From Tribonema minus (taxonomy: Eukaryota; Sar; Xanthophyceae; Tribonematales; Tribonemataceae): DNA of 64,000 nucleotides. Position numbers and translations under genes: made by a program. The first letter of the stretch is position 1, and the number at the start of each line of letters is the position of its first letter. Shown here one piece after another: positions 44,701 to 56,594 of this stretch. The DNA lies in NCBI GenBank assembly GCA_017506865.1, contig JAFCMP010000522.1, positions 558,001 through 622,000 of the forward strand, given 5' to 3'. The notes beneath the pieces were generated by a model that saw only the letters and a list, made by a program, of their open reading frames with translations, was not told the DNA's origin and did not search any database.

Positions 44701-47700
44701 GAAGGTGCCTTGCTTGCTGGCGCGGAAGGTGAAGATGGCGGGCTGGCTGGCGTTACCATCCTGCATGCACGAGGAGAGAGTTGAAGTTAGGGTCTCGGCG
44801 ATAATGGAATGGTGTAACATGTGCCATTTGGAAGCAGTGAGCAGCACGGAATGCAGTGCGATCAGGACACACTGCCATACCATACGCCTAGTGCTTGCCC
44901 ATCTCTCGCAGTGCATGGCCACATAGCAGTCTGAGTAAAGGCACATGATACTTCAGAAGTACACTTTCAGAGCACGCAGTATACGAACAGCCGAGGCATG
45001 GGCACTCAGCGACAACCGGAAAATGCTGGCCCTGCACTGTTGAACAAAACATGTAGGTGCCGATTCACAAGTAAAGTTGAAGTACAGCTGAAGAGTGGTC
45101 ACCTGCGAGCCCACGAGGAAGGTGACGCGCCTCACGCACGCCTGCTGCAGCGCATCCACGTGACCATCCAGAGCAGCAGCCAGGCGCGCCACAGTGGCAT
45201 CGGCCTCCTCCTCCGCCGCGAAAGTGCTGAGCACTGCTATGTGCAGGACGTTGACGCGCTCTGTTGAAGTTGAAGATGGACCTCCCTTCAGCGCCGCCAG
45301 GATGGCAGACATGTTGTCGCAGAGCTGCGGAATGTCTGCCACGGCGGCAAAGCTGCCGTGGCGCTCCTCGTGCTGCCCAAACGCCGTCGGGAGCGCGTCT
45401 GTCGCGATTGATCCACACATGTAGCAGCGCGCAGATGCTGATTGTGAGAGTTAATCTTGCATGCAGCGAGCACATCACACAGGTGCTGGCGTCTCGTTGA
45501 AGTTGCGAGATCTCATACAACTGCTGCTGCCACTCATGAAAGCAGCGATACAGTCGCTACCATCACTAAATATAGCAGGCAGGTCCTTCTGCCGTTTGAA
45601 ATGTGCATACCACCTACCTGAGGAAGCGCTGTCATCAGTGCTGACGCTCGTCTCTTCCTTGAGCTTGTTGCCACTGATGGTGCGGGCAAGGCTGGCCAGG
45701 TCGACAAAGGAGGTGGTGCTGGTCACACCAGGGGGCAGTGCCTCGGAGTGCTTGGGGCTGAAAGTCCACTTGCTCCAGAACACAGGCCCGCTGGCCCCAC
45801 TGCAACATGACGGCACGTACGTACAGGCGCAAAGCGATGTTTGAGCCACTGACATTATGGAGAAGTTGTCGGCTCTGCAATAAGGTTTGTATTGCCTGTG
45901 GCTGTTGGCCTTGCAAAGGAGAAGTGGCAGGGCATATTCACCATTGGTGACCCCGAGGCAGCATCCGCTGTGTTCAAGGTCGACTAGTTGCTGAGATATG
46001 GAATAGGAACAACTTCGACCATGAGACCACAAACATCATGTGCAACGACGTCATCATTCCAGCGCTGACAAAATGCTCTGCTGCTCCTTCTGACCCTCCT
46101 GCAAGCTCGACAATGACACTGGAGTTGAAGTCACTGAAGCATGAAGACTGCACACCACTGGGAGGTCGTTTCCGTGACTGCATGTAGTTTGACATGAACT
46201 CATGTACTTCAAACTGTGTATATCCGGCAGTTAATCTTCAAGTTGTTGCGCACGTGAGCTCGGTGTGCTGTGAGGCATCAATATTCAAGTTGGCGCCAAA
46301 TGCAGAGACCACGTCCTGTGGCATGCACTACAGAAATGCGCACCTGGAGAGCGCGTTGACGTTGAAGGTGCGGTACGTCTGCCGCACGTATATCTCCATG
46401 GCACTGGCCCCAACGTCCCTTGCGCTGGCGTCGTGCAGCAGCGGCAGCACCAGATCCCGCATCTGCACGTTGTCTTCCACAAACGATGACATGGCGCCAA
46501 TGCGAGAGGCCTCATCGCTGGCGGCCGCAGCTGCCGCTATGGCCTTGAGCAGTGCGGACCGTCGCTGCAAGTCAAGAGAAGAGGCAAGTGTGACAGGGCA
46601 AGTGGTGAGAGAGGTTGTGGAGGCATCGGGCTGAGAGTGTGTTTTGAGACGCCAAAGGGACAGTGACAGTGATGGCAGTGCTGTTGCTCGCTCGTATGCG
46701 CGGGTGTCACTGCCAGATCAAAGAACCACTGCGCTTCGAATGGGGCAATGATACCGCTGACACAATGGTTGTCAAGTCTCCATACTTCTACAAGGTACTG
46801 TGGTACGTCTGCATTAGTGTTTTTGCGGTTGTGCAAGACATAATCCATTCCACCACATGGCCTTCACGTCAGCTGACGACATTCAACACGGCAGCTGCGC
46901 AGTGTTACGCAGCACAGCATAGCCACCCCCAACCTGAAAGTTGACACAAAGTAACAGTTGTCAAATTAACAAACATTAAGTCAAATCATGCAGAAGATGC
47001 AAGAGCACGTGCATCACATGCTACCTGCTGTGGGCAAAGAGGCCAACGTGCAGCCATTACAGTCACGTCGACAGCATTCCTCTGCATTGCGGCAGGCGAT
47101 CACTCAACCCATTCTGTACAGGCTGCAGCAATATCCAGACGTTTAACTAACCTGTGTCACACTCGGTGTGCGCTGCTGAATGAGGAGAGCGCGTGCTCTG
47201 GCTGCCACAGACGAATACCGCTCATCCGTGAGGTTGCTGATCTCGGTGAGCACAGGCATGAAGGCACCCATCTCTTTGGCCAGCGCTGCATCGACTGCAG
47301 TGGCAGTGGCGGTGGCGTGTGCCTCTTGCTGCAGATCATCGGCGTTGGCTGTACAAGGCACGTGAAGGACATAGGTGATTGAAATCAGTGGGCAACTGCA
47401 ATCGCATTAGACTGTGAGGTGGTCCGTAGCAGCATGAGATCAATATGCGTTTACATGCATCATGCGATTGTGCACACCCATACCTGCTGTACATGCTTGG
47501 ACTGCTGTGTGCATCATCCACTGGCTACATCAGCAAATAGTGTCTGGAATGGGAACCATATTCAATCGTCGTTGCTGCTCACACGTAACACCAATCTGAG
47601 CAACACAGCTGCAGGATGTACTGACAGTTGAACTTTAAGTGCAAGTCACTGATGCAGCACACTAACGCTTGAGTACACATGAGTGTGGCAAGTGAGTACG

Positions 47701-50700
47701 CGTATGAGTACGACTCGCAAGGCCCTTACGCGACTCTCGCTCTCACCCGGCACACCGCGCGCGGCGTGGCGGCACGCCAGATTGATATCCTCCAGCAGCG
47801 TCGTGAGCAGCGCATTCTTGGTGCCAATGGCCAGGTGACTGCGGTACATGTCGTAGATCAGCGGCAGCTCCCCCTTGCCCGCGTGCGTGCGCCTGAGACT
47901 CGCCACGGAGCGTTCCGCATCCGTTCCCGTGAACCCGCGCTCCACCGCCAGATACTGCCTTACGAGGGTCACCAGCGCGTGCACGGTGCGCCCCGCCACC
48001 CCCCTCTCGTACTGACTCGCCACATTCCTCAGCGCCTCGGTGAGCGTGGTAAACGCCGCGCGGTCCTTGTCGCTGAGCGTTGCTGCGTGCGTGTCCAGCA
48101 GCCGCAGGGTCACGGCGACTGGAAATTCCGGGGTCCCGGCGGCGTCGGCGGCGCAGGCGGCGCGGTACGAGTCGGCCACCGCGTTGAGGTCGGAGGCGAG
48201 GCGTCCGTCGATGCGGCCGCTGAGCACTGACAGGGCCTCCTCAAACTTCAATTTGCAGTTGCGGGGAGAAGAGGAGGACAGAGCAGGAGGGGTACGTGAG
48301 CGATTGCGCGCAATGTAAAGTTCAAGTAGAAGTATATGGAGTGAAGAGTGGTTTGAGGGGGGGCAGTGCGGACATGATGTTGTTGTGATGTTGCGTGCGA
48401 CTTATGCGCTGGTGAGCACAGACATCATCGCAGACACCTGACGCTCATGAGCGCAATCTCAAGCTCTGCATCGAAGGCGATTCGTGGTCTCTAAAGATTC
48501 CTTGGGGTGTGACGGATAGTACATCTGTTTCATAAATGCAGGATCAAGTGGCTGCAATCAATACCCAACAGCGCAGTGCTGTTGAAGTATTGGCCAGCAC
48601 CGGTACAGCTGCCCAGCAACATGCATGCGTGACATAGCAGCATCATTACAGAACATGTCATAACCATTAAGCCACCATATCCCTCTTCATTCGGCGACAG
48701 CAAGCGCCACCTAATGCGTCGTACAAACATACCTACACCGTGCACCACCATCACTCCCATCACTACAGTACAGTTTGAAAGTTGCTTCAAAAAGTATACT
48801 GATCACCAAGCCCCATCTCACCTCATGCAGCGGCAGCAGGGGGTCGCAAATGGCCTCTTTAAGCTCCTTGAGCGCCGTGGCATACTGATCACTGGGCACC
48901 TCATACCCCCAAAGCACCATCTCCAGCTTAGCCAGCGCACCGCGCAGCACCAGGTGCGGCCTGTCGCCACTGTTGCTGTCGCCGCCACCGCCGCCGGTGG
49001 GTGTGAGTGGTGGCTTGGTGCCATCGACGGCGGTCGCCACGAGCGTCCCGTCAAACAGCTCAGCCTGCAATGGCGATTTGACATGACGTGAGCTGGATGT
49101 CAATGCACAGTATATAAGTATGTTGGCAGTAGGTGTTGTGGGATGGCCAAGTTGCATTGAATGATGTGAGTGCATGTTTGCAGTTGGTGTTGTGGAACAG
49201 TCCGAATGGCCCATTTGCATTGTATGATGCGCGGCAGATTTTGTATGATGGGCTGCACAACTGCAACGTCAACCTCATGTGGCAACAGTGCATGTACGTA
49301 GCAACAGACATAACGCAGTCCAACACACAAATTCAAGCTCTGCTAATGGATGAAAGGCACACAGCAGTTTCCTGACTCATCGGCAGGTTGTGTATGTGAC
49401 CAAATGCACCTTACATTATACACATTGTCCATGGATAAGCACACATGAAGCCGCTGGCTATGATGGGCGTTGGTTTCGAGTGGCTGATCTCACAAGTCTG
49501 CAGCTGGCCGACGACAACACGAAGGCGGATGGCTTGCAGGCAGCTTGCACATACATGGAAGCGCGACAAACCATCATACATACCTTGGTGACAGAGGAGG
49601 GATCGTCCAGTTCAAGTGTGGCCATCTTGTCCCCAGGCTTGATGGCAGCACCTTCGCTCAGGCACCAGTGGATCACACCAGGCTCCTTGACCACCACTGG
49701 CATGAACATCTTCATCACCTCAATTTCCGCATACGCATCGCCAGCATTCTGCAGTCATGCCACAGACACAGCAGATGATGCGCAGCATCAGTGTACGGAC
49801 ACATGAAATGAATACATACATGCTCCCCTCAGCAGACTTGCTTGTTGCATGCTCAAGCCATGACAAGTTGTGCATCATATACATCTGCTCTGACAGGAGC
49901 CTTTCAGATTTTGATAATTGAGCACAACTGCCTACTGTAGTCTAGACGCGAGGCAAAAGCTTTCAGGAGACAACAAAAAATCACGCCTGAGCGCAACTAC
50001 ATGAGACCAAATGTGATAATTTCAAAGGCACATAAATGCACAAAAACATCATACACCTGCTCCGCCTGTCGAGCAACCTGCTCTCCTGTGCTGTATGCGA
50101 TAAGGTCCAGAGAGTATGACAGTGCATGCTCATTCTCTCCATGTGGAAAGACTGTGCCAGCATCAGAATGCCCAAATGCTGTGCTGAGCACAACAATGTG
50201 TTCCAAATGGTGAGTGCAACCTCTTGCCAGTATCATCCATGAATGACCTTTGCATCGGTGCTCATGATTGGCGTACAGTACCTGATGAGCAGGATATTGA
50301 CAAAGGCACCTTGGCAAGACGCTACTGATGTGTACCTTTGCACACTCTCAAATGTCAGCCACCCCCAAGTTCACGCACCTGCACATTGCTCATGTGTTGT
50401 GCGCCACTGACTTAGTGATTCGCTGAGTAACTCACTGACTCACTCACTCACTGACTCACCAGGTGTGTTCCCTCCGGCACCAGGCACCTGGCCAGCTTAC
50501 CCGCCACCTCCGCATCCAGGCACGTCGGATCGTACTCCTTGGTGAATATGGTGGTAATGCCATTGATGTTCAGCCGCAGGCCCGCTGCCTCGCTATTAGC
50601 ATACACCACATGGGACTTCCCGGCCACAATGACAAGGTACCCCCCGTCTGCCAGGCCGCGGCACTCCGCCTGAGCGTAGCTGCCTCCACACTCCACCGTG

Positions 50701-53700
50701 AACAGCTGCGGGCCGGACTGCGGTGCAAGGGCGCGTTGCACAGAAAGACGTGTATGTATTGTCAGTAAAGCTGCACTTCAAACTTGAAGTTTGAACGCAA
50801 CGCTGTCCGGGGGCAGCCACGTGACGCTGCCTGGCTGAAGAGTGAGGCGATACACGCAGATGAACTGAGACGTGGCACCACCCGCACCCGTCATGCTGAT
50901 GAAATGTCAAGAATCGCATGATAGTGCTCAACTTCAAGTGCTGATGTTAGAAACATGACAACCAGATCACCAATGAAATGTCAAGAATCGCATGATAGTG
51001 CTCAACTTCAAGTGCTGATGTTAGAAACATGACAACCAGATCACCATGAGACATCACCCTAACCCCCCTTTTCCCCCTGTACACATGCATACCCATGATG
51101 CATCAACAGACTCACCTGCGAGCAGCGCAGCACGTATTTGATGCCCTCGTGGATTAGCTCCAGGCCCATGCTGGTGGCCATGAGCTCCTTAGGGGGCAGC
51201 AACCCCTTGCTCAGCTGACTGCAGAACTCCTCCATCTGAGCAGACATGTGCTGATGAGCCGTGATGACAGCGCCCACTGTGACCGACAGCTTGGCTTCCA
51301 GCGCTGCACGCTTCACCTCTCCTGTGATTCGCCAGCAGTTCATCACAAATCCAGACATGAAGTGTGTGCGCAAGGGGTCATAGCATTGTGTCATCTCAGT
51401 GTGATGGTGCCAGTGATTCATTTTCTACATGGGTGCTAAGTAGCTGCACAATGAACTGTAGGTTCAACAAGACATGCTGGCGTTGGCCGTGCGCATGATC
51501 ATGCTAACCACTGCACATTCAGTAGAGACTGACAGCGCCTCTCCTCAAGGAGACTGAGACCACAGCGCGCGGTGGCAGCGACTCTTCAAACAGCAACACC
51601 AGCCATCCATATAAAGCCCTTCCATAAATGCGAATAGCTAGCTGCCACTAGTATCAGTGTTGTCCAATGAGGACCACTGGTGCAGATGAACATGCCAGCA
51701 AGGCAGCAAACAATCCGTCATGTGTCAGGTGGCTACTACCTCTACTGACATGCTACTCACTCTTCTTGCAAGCTGTTGCTTGGTGGGCACACTGCTCACA
51801 CAGCACAAGCGTGAGTAGGAGCGCTAATGTGTTTGATGCCCAGCACGACAAACTGTAACTTCAACTTCAACTTGAACTGTGTTGCAGTTGAGGGGCTCAC
51901 TCAACACTGAGCAACCCGAGTCTTTAGTCCACTTGAGGTGTTGTCGTGCAGGGCGAAGTTGTTCAAGTCACACACCAGCCACGGACATTATGTGTCAAGC
52001 TTCAGTGGCAGAAGGTGTGCAGTGCTCATGATCTACACATTCAGACAAACGTCAAGTTGGTGTTGTCGTGCAATGTCTTCGGCTGTAAGGTGGTGAGTGC
52101 ACTCAACAACAAATAGTCGAAAAAGTAGTGAATGGCTCTCTGGTGCCAGTGATGGCAAGAAGGTGGGCCTCGCATAGCAGTCCAACTGTTGCGTGCTTCA
52201 GTGGGCGTGAACTTCACTTGAAGTATCACAATTGTTCCTGGAAGTGCCAAGGCGGCTATATGGTTAAAGCGGTCCAGGGATGTTGTCAATATCACATATA
52301 CATAGTGCTTGAAAGTGTTGGTTTTTGTTTGCCACTGGCAAGTTGAACTGAGGTTCAAGACGGCTGACAGCAGTTTTGGTACTCACAACCTGGGTATGAT
52401 GGCATTATGAAGGGCTGCATATGATCTGCCTGCGCACAGGAGCGAATTCTGCCCTACTTGACAGCAGATGATGAAGCAGTGAGCTGAGTTAAGCAGCTAC
52501 AGCTGACAGCCTCTATTGACGGTTACAACAGTTCAACTAACCTTCTGTTGCGTTTTCTCCAATCCCGCCACTGCCTTTCAGTATCCGTGCGTCCAGCCAG
52601 GCGGTGTCAATCCTGTTGCCCACATAGTCCTCACTGCTCATCAGGTCCGCTATGTACTCCACTGTGGTGCGGATGTTGCCGCGGATGGACAGCTCCTGTA
52701 CATACATACATGCCATGACACAGTGCAAGAGAGGACAAGGTCATCATGCAGTGGCAAAGAGACTTGGATATGGCCCGTGCGCCGCTTCAAGCATCTTTTT
52801 CATGTTGTAGCTGTTGGCATTTGGTAGCAGGGTTACATGACATGGCACCTGTGCCAATCCCCATGGCATACTGGCACGTCAACTGTCAGGCAGGCTGAGG
52901 CAGCATGCTTGCGACAGATGACATGTAGGCAGTGAGGTATCTGAAGGTACGTATCTCATACTGTCAGCTGCACAATGGCAACAGCCAGCATGCAAGCCTT
53001 ATTTATGGTAATCATGCAAATGGTGATCGCTGTGGACAGTGTGCACCATGGCACAGCATGATGCAGCATGCGCACCTTGAGAGCAATGATCATGGACTTG
53101 CGCGCACTCTCCCTGTCCTGCCCGCCCGCAAACAGGTGGCCAAACTGCGAGTCTGCAAACTCGTGCACCAGCCCGCTGCTGTCCACACTGAAGTACCCCC
53201 ATACGTCAGGCGTTGACCTGAAGTTGAGCTCCTGCGGGATGGGCAGTGATGCAGAGCACACCAGGTTTTATCAGCTAGTATTGCAAGTCATGAGCGGATG
53301 TTGTACTGAGCTGCATGACATCAGCATCGGGGACTATGCATCAACAGACGTATGCAGCGTTTACCGCAAGTACCTGCAAACTTCAAAATGCAAATCTGAT
53401 CGCAGCTTACAAGCATGTTCTGATTGCTGATTGTGGAGAATGGACACATGAGCACTTGCTAGCTGAAAAGGCACAACATTTAGGTTGTGGGTCTCCGCTA
53501 TGGTGGCTTCTCTGTCATGCCAAACGTTCATACATATGCATACATACATACGCGCCGCTTCAGCAAGCTGCATAGAAGTGGGGAATCATTAACTGCTTCT
53601 GCTGTTCCTGATGAGACCTTGAGCAAAGGTAAACTCTTGTTCCTGCAATGGATGAAGCCTGCATAGTCGGACATATGTTCGATGACAACACTTGCCTCTA

Positions 53701-56109
53701 TGGTGCCACTGGTTGGCTGGAAGCCCTGGTCCGGATTTTCAGCGGTGATGCGCACTGCAACACACGGCGCAGCACAGTTCCAATGAAATGCTGAATATGA
53801 CTGCATTTAAATGAGCTGACTACGTGAAGCCACAGCACAAATAATTTAATGCCTAGCGCACCAAACCTCCTGTAGGCGTAGGTGTATGCAGCTACCAACA
53901 TGCGTGCATATGGCATAGCAAAGCATGTAATATAGGTGTAGACTGTACACACACAAACAGTTCATCTGGCACTGCAAAACAAGAGTAGGTCGGTATAATC
54001 AGCCCGGTATAATCAGCCACATTCGCACATACCTGCGATGCAGTGTGCAGAGGGCGGCAGGCGCTCCGTATTGTCAAAGTCAATGGCACTCGTCCCAAGC
54101 CGCTCACACCCATAGAGTGTGCGGATGTCAGGGATCATGTGCAGGGGAATGCCCATGGCAACCTGCAACTGCGCTGCTGGCAGGTTGACCCTTGTGATCA
54201 TCTCAGTGACCGGGTGTTCAACTTGCAGTCTAGGGTTCAGCTCCAGGAAGTAGAACTGCAATAACGCCATCAGAGGCGCCACACGGCAAGTTGTGTATGA
54301 GTGCATGCCATTGTCGTATGATGGTGGTGGTGAAGAGGGTGTGGCGCTGATCATGTGTGCTGCTAAATATCAATCACTTGATGCGAAGCATACAATTTGC
54401 CTGGTTGTGGGCACTCTATTGCACATTTTTGTGGTCAATCACAGCTTGACTCATGAAGCGGCTTATATCCTGCAGCTCCACAACTTCGCGTGACGATACC
54501 TGCAGGGAATAACTAGTATATACACTTTACCAAGTGGCGATGTACAAAGCAGATTTGTGCATAGGTCACCTTGTTGTCCTCCTCAGTGTACAGGTACTCC
54601 ACTGTGCCAGCATTGCTGTAGCCAACCTCCTTGGCTAGACTGATGGCTGCTTGCTCCATGCTGCGCCATATGTCTGCTGGCGCCACCACTGGCGGACCCT
54701 CCTCAATTATCTTCTGATGTCGTCGCTGGACAGAGCAGTCCCTTCCATTCAGCGCAATGGCCTGCGCAAAAGGATGAAAGTCATGCGCAATGCATGCAAT
54801 TCATCACATGACACTACGGCACAGGTGGAAGTGCACCGCTGGCAAGCATATAGGGTATCGCGTGTATAGCTGCATACCTGCATGCTCGATGGTGTTGCCA
54901 CCTGCTTGCTTGTGTTATATGCACAACCGCATTGGCGCGTGCGTCATTTTGCACTTCTATGTGACAGACAGACCCAAAATACACACCAGTGTAGCAGCCT
55001 AAGTGAGATAGGCGCCGGAGCACACAGGTTGCGTCTGGGCTGGTGTCATCAACTTTATATTGATCCTCGCTCAAGGCGCACAAAAAAACAGGTTGTGGAT
55101 GTCCTTCGACTCGCAACCAGAATCTACATGTGCCATGTGCTTCTGCAGCAGTCATGCCAGCATGCTATAGCCAATTGAATGTATAATGGTGTAGGTTAGT
55201 GGTGATGCTCACCTGGCCATACACGTCCGCCAGCAGCTGCACCTCCAAGTGGCGCGACCTTGGTGCCAGCTTCATCACAAAGATCGGAGACCCTGGCACC
55301 TCGCTGGCGACTTGTCTGAAGGCAGCAGCCACTGCGCCAGCTTCAAGCACCTTCCGTATGCCCTTGCCCCCACCCCCCTCTGAGGCTTTTATCATGACAG
55401 GAAAGCCCAGCCGCTCGCACACATCCTGCGCCTGCTCCGTTGACGTCACATTGGCCTGTAGCAGTGGAATCACACAGAATAGTCAGCACACTTTCAGCTG
55501 AAGTTGCACTTTTGGGCAGCATGTGCATGTGTCTGCCTGCAACCTCACCTTTGAATACACCTCTGGAGGAATGCCTGCTTCCTTGTAGTTGGTGAGCAGC
55601 CCATCGCCGTTCCAGCCTATGCAAGGCACGCCAGCGCTCTGAGCTATGATGGTGCTCCCGATCTTGTCACCAAGCGCATTCATGGGCCCACCCGGAGGAC
55701 CGATGAAGACGATGTTGCGGGCTGTCTTGGCCAGAGTGTTTGGCAGACGAGGGTTCTCGCTTGCATGGCCCCACCCCGCCCACACGGCATCCACGTTCCA
55801 TCGCTCAGCTATCTCGACAATGAGCATGACGTTGGCGTAGTTGTTGTTGTTGGATCCCCCAGGCACATCCACAATCTCGTCTGCCATTCTGATGTACTCG
55901 GCGTTGGCACGCATGTCCTCTGGCGTCGCCATCACGACGAACTGCACAGAGCGCTCATTGCTGAAGGTCTCGAAGGCCCAGCGGCGCATGGAGCGTATTG
56001 CCTTAACTGCGCCGATGCCATTGTTGGCAATGAGGACCTTCTTGATAGGCCTGTTGCCTCCTCTGGCCTTGACGTATGTATCTACACTCACAAAAGGTGC
56101 AGGCGCCAT
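35737..56109 (-). CDS. ACC1: Acetyl-CoA carboxylase, multidomain eukaryotic type
   Basis: Makes malonyl-CoA from acetyl-CoA, bicarbonate and ATP for fatty acid synthesis. I could place 29 exons whose phases all fit, giving 2337 residues, close to the usual 2200-2350. Order: biotin carboxylase (about 1-560), biotin carrier (EVMKM, biotinyl Lys about 697), central region (about 740-1590), carboxyltransferase (about 1600-2200). It starts at ATG 56109 ([18 protein letters not shown], then [19 protein letters not shown]) and ends [11 protein letters not shown]. Introns are GT-AG except two GC-AG (after exons 5 and 17). No plastid-targeting extension is seen before the catalytic part, so this is either the cytosolic isoform or an upstream targeting exon was missed in the 485 bp before the next gene. 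The gene looks intact. Exon coordinates are given in the three domain entries. Confidence 0.96.
41575..42410. mobile_element. 830-bp TIR element in an ACCase intron, with telomere-like tract
   Basis: Terminal inverted repeats of about 34 bp: GGGTGAGGTATGAGCAATCG followed by GGATTCGGGTCGA at 41578-41612, and its complement at 42374-42407. CTA flanks both ends, fitting a 3-bp target duplication (PIF/Harbinger style) or TA (Tc1/mariner style). It has no transposase, so it is nonautonomous. It lies wholly in the intron between exons 20 and 19 of the carboxylase. A degenerate CCCTAA array stands inside it at 42127-42186. Subterminal runs of GACCGACC and CCCGACC may be transposase-binding repeats. 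Confidence 0.8.
42121..42190. repeat. Interstitial telomere-like repeat (CCCTAA)n
   Basis: About eight imperfect CCCTAA units, including TACCCTAACCCTAACGCTAA, inside the TIR element. A second, shorter tract (TTACCCTAATCCTAACCCTA, 44466-44495) lies in the intron after exon 17. Confidence 0.75.
44464..44497. repeat. Second telomere-like CCCTAA tract
   Basis: Five imperfect CCCTAA units end in GCCCTAAGCT, the same ending as the tract at 42.18 kb, so the two may be related by descent and not independent. It lies in the carboxylase intron just after the GC donor of exon 17. Confidence 0.7.
44527..50717 (-). other. ACC1: ACCase exons 9-17: biotin carrier and central region
   Basis: Exons: 50717-50460, 49748-49584, 49064-48822, 48245-47747 (the acceptor could lie 6 bases further in), 47348-47152, 46564-46344, 45799-45618, 45398-45103, 44760-44527. 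Exon 10 carries [14 protein letters not shown], with the biotinylated lysine. The central exons are diverged, as in other eukaryotes, and include an Ala/Glu-rich helical part and a Gly/Ser insert ([15 protein letters not shown]) in exon 11. Exon 17 ends at a GC donor (CAG followed by GCAAGA). Confidence 0.9.
50413..50460 (-). repeat. GTGAGT-type microsatellite at a splice donor
   Basis: Read on the minus strand, the intron after exon 9 opens GTGAGTCAGTGAGTGAGTGA and continues in the same style, so the true donor is followed by several further matches to the 5' splice consensus within 40 bp. Confidence 0.75.
50901..51048. repeat. 74-bp tandem duplication in an ACCase intron
   Basis: GAAATGTCAAGAATCGCATG begins at 50901 and again at 50975; the two 74-bp copies are almost identical. 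They lie in the intron between exons 8 and 9. Confidence 0.88.
51116..56109 (-). other. ACC1: ACCase exons 1-8: biotin carboxylase part
   Basis: Exons, high to low coordinate: 56109-55549, 55455-55213, 54761-54570, 54255-54033, 53754-53696, 53231-53076, 52695-52542, 51321-51116. Motifs: [11 protein letters not shown] in exon 1; the ATP-grasp glycine loop [10 protein letters not shown] in exon 2 (about residues 213-222), then [34 protein letters not shown] in exon 3; [16 protein letters not shown], with the metal and bicarbonate residues, in exon 4; [16 protein letters not shown] in exon 6. Exon 5 is only 59 bases and ends at a GC donor (GAG followed by GCAAGT). Confidence 0.93.
51322..52541. 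other. Longest plain intron of the carboxylase gene
   Basis: 1220 bp between exons 7 and 8 without a gene, TIR pair or array that I can recognise. The open frames in it are short and unsupported. Confidence 0.5.
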
Positions 56110-56594
56110 CGCCAGACACCTCTGGCGGCGCCTGCTGTAGCTGCCACACTGTTAGGTGGTGAAGTGGTGGACTTTGGTGTGCTACGTACACACGCATGCA
56201 AAAACTTCACATGTCATCGACAGGTAAGTCACTCGTTGCTGTTGCAGTTAAAGTTGGGGCCCCCCTACCTATGTGTCAATCAAGTGCGCACTTCAGCGAG
56301 TCACTCTTGCAAAGATGAGCGTTTACTTGCTCTGCTGTGACGATGAACAAAACCAGGAAAGCGTTCCGATGTGTTGTCATGCACTGACGCAATGTATGCG
56401 CCATAAACCATACCATCACGAAGAAAAGTCCACAGACGTGTCAAATTGCCAAAGCGCTCATGCAAGCAGACAGATGGCATGCACAAACATCACATGAAAT
56501 CAAAAACCGCTGCAGCAGCGACAGGCTGCGCTTATGCATTTGTGTATGCAGGCTCAACCGCCCCTTCCGGCAGCTCTCATCTGTACAACTGTGA

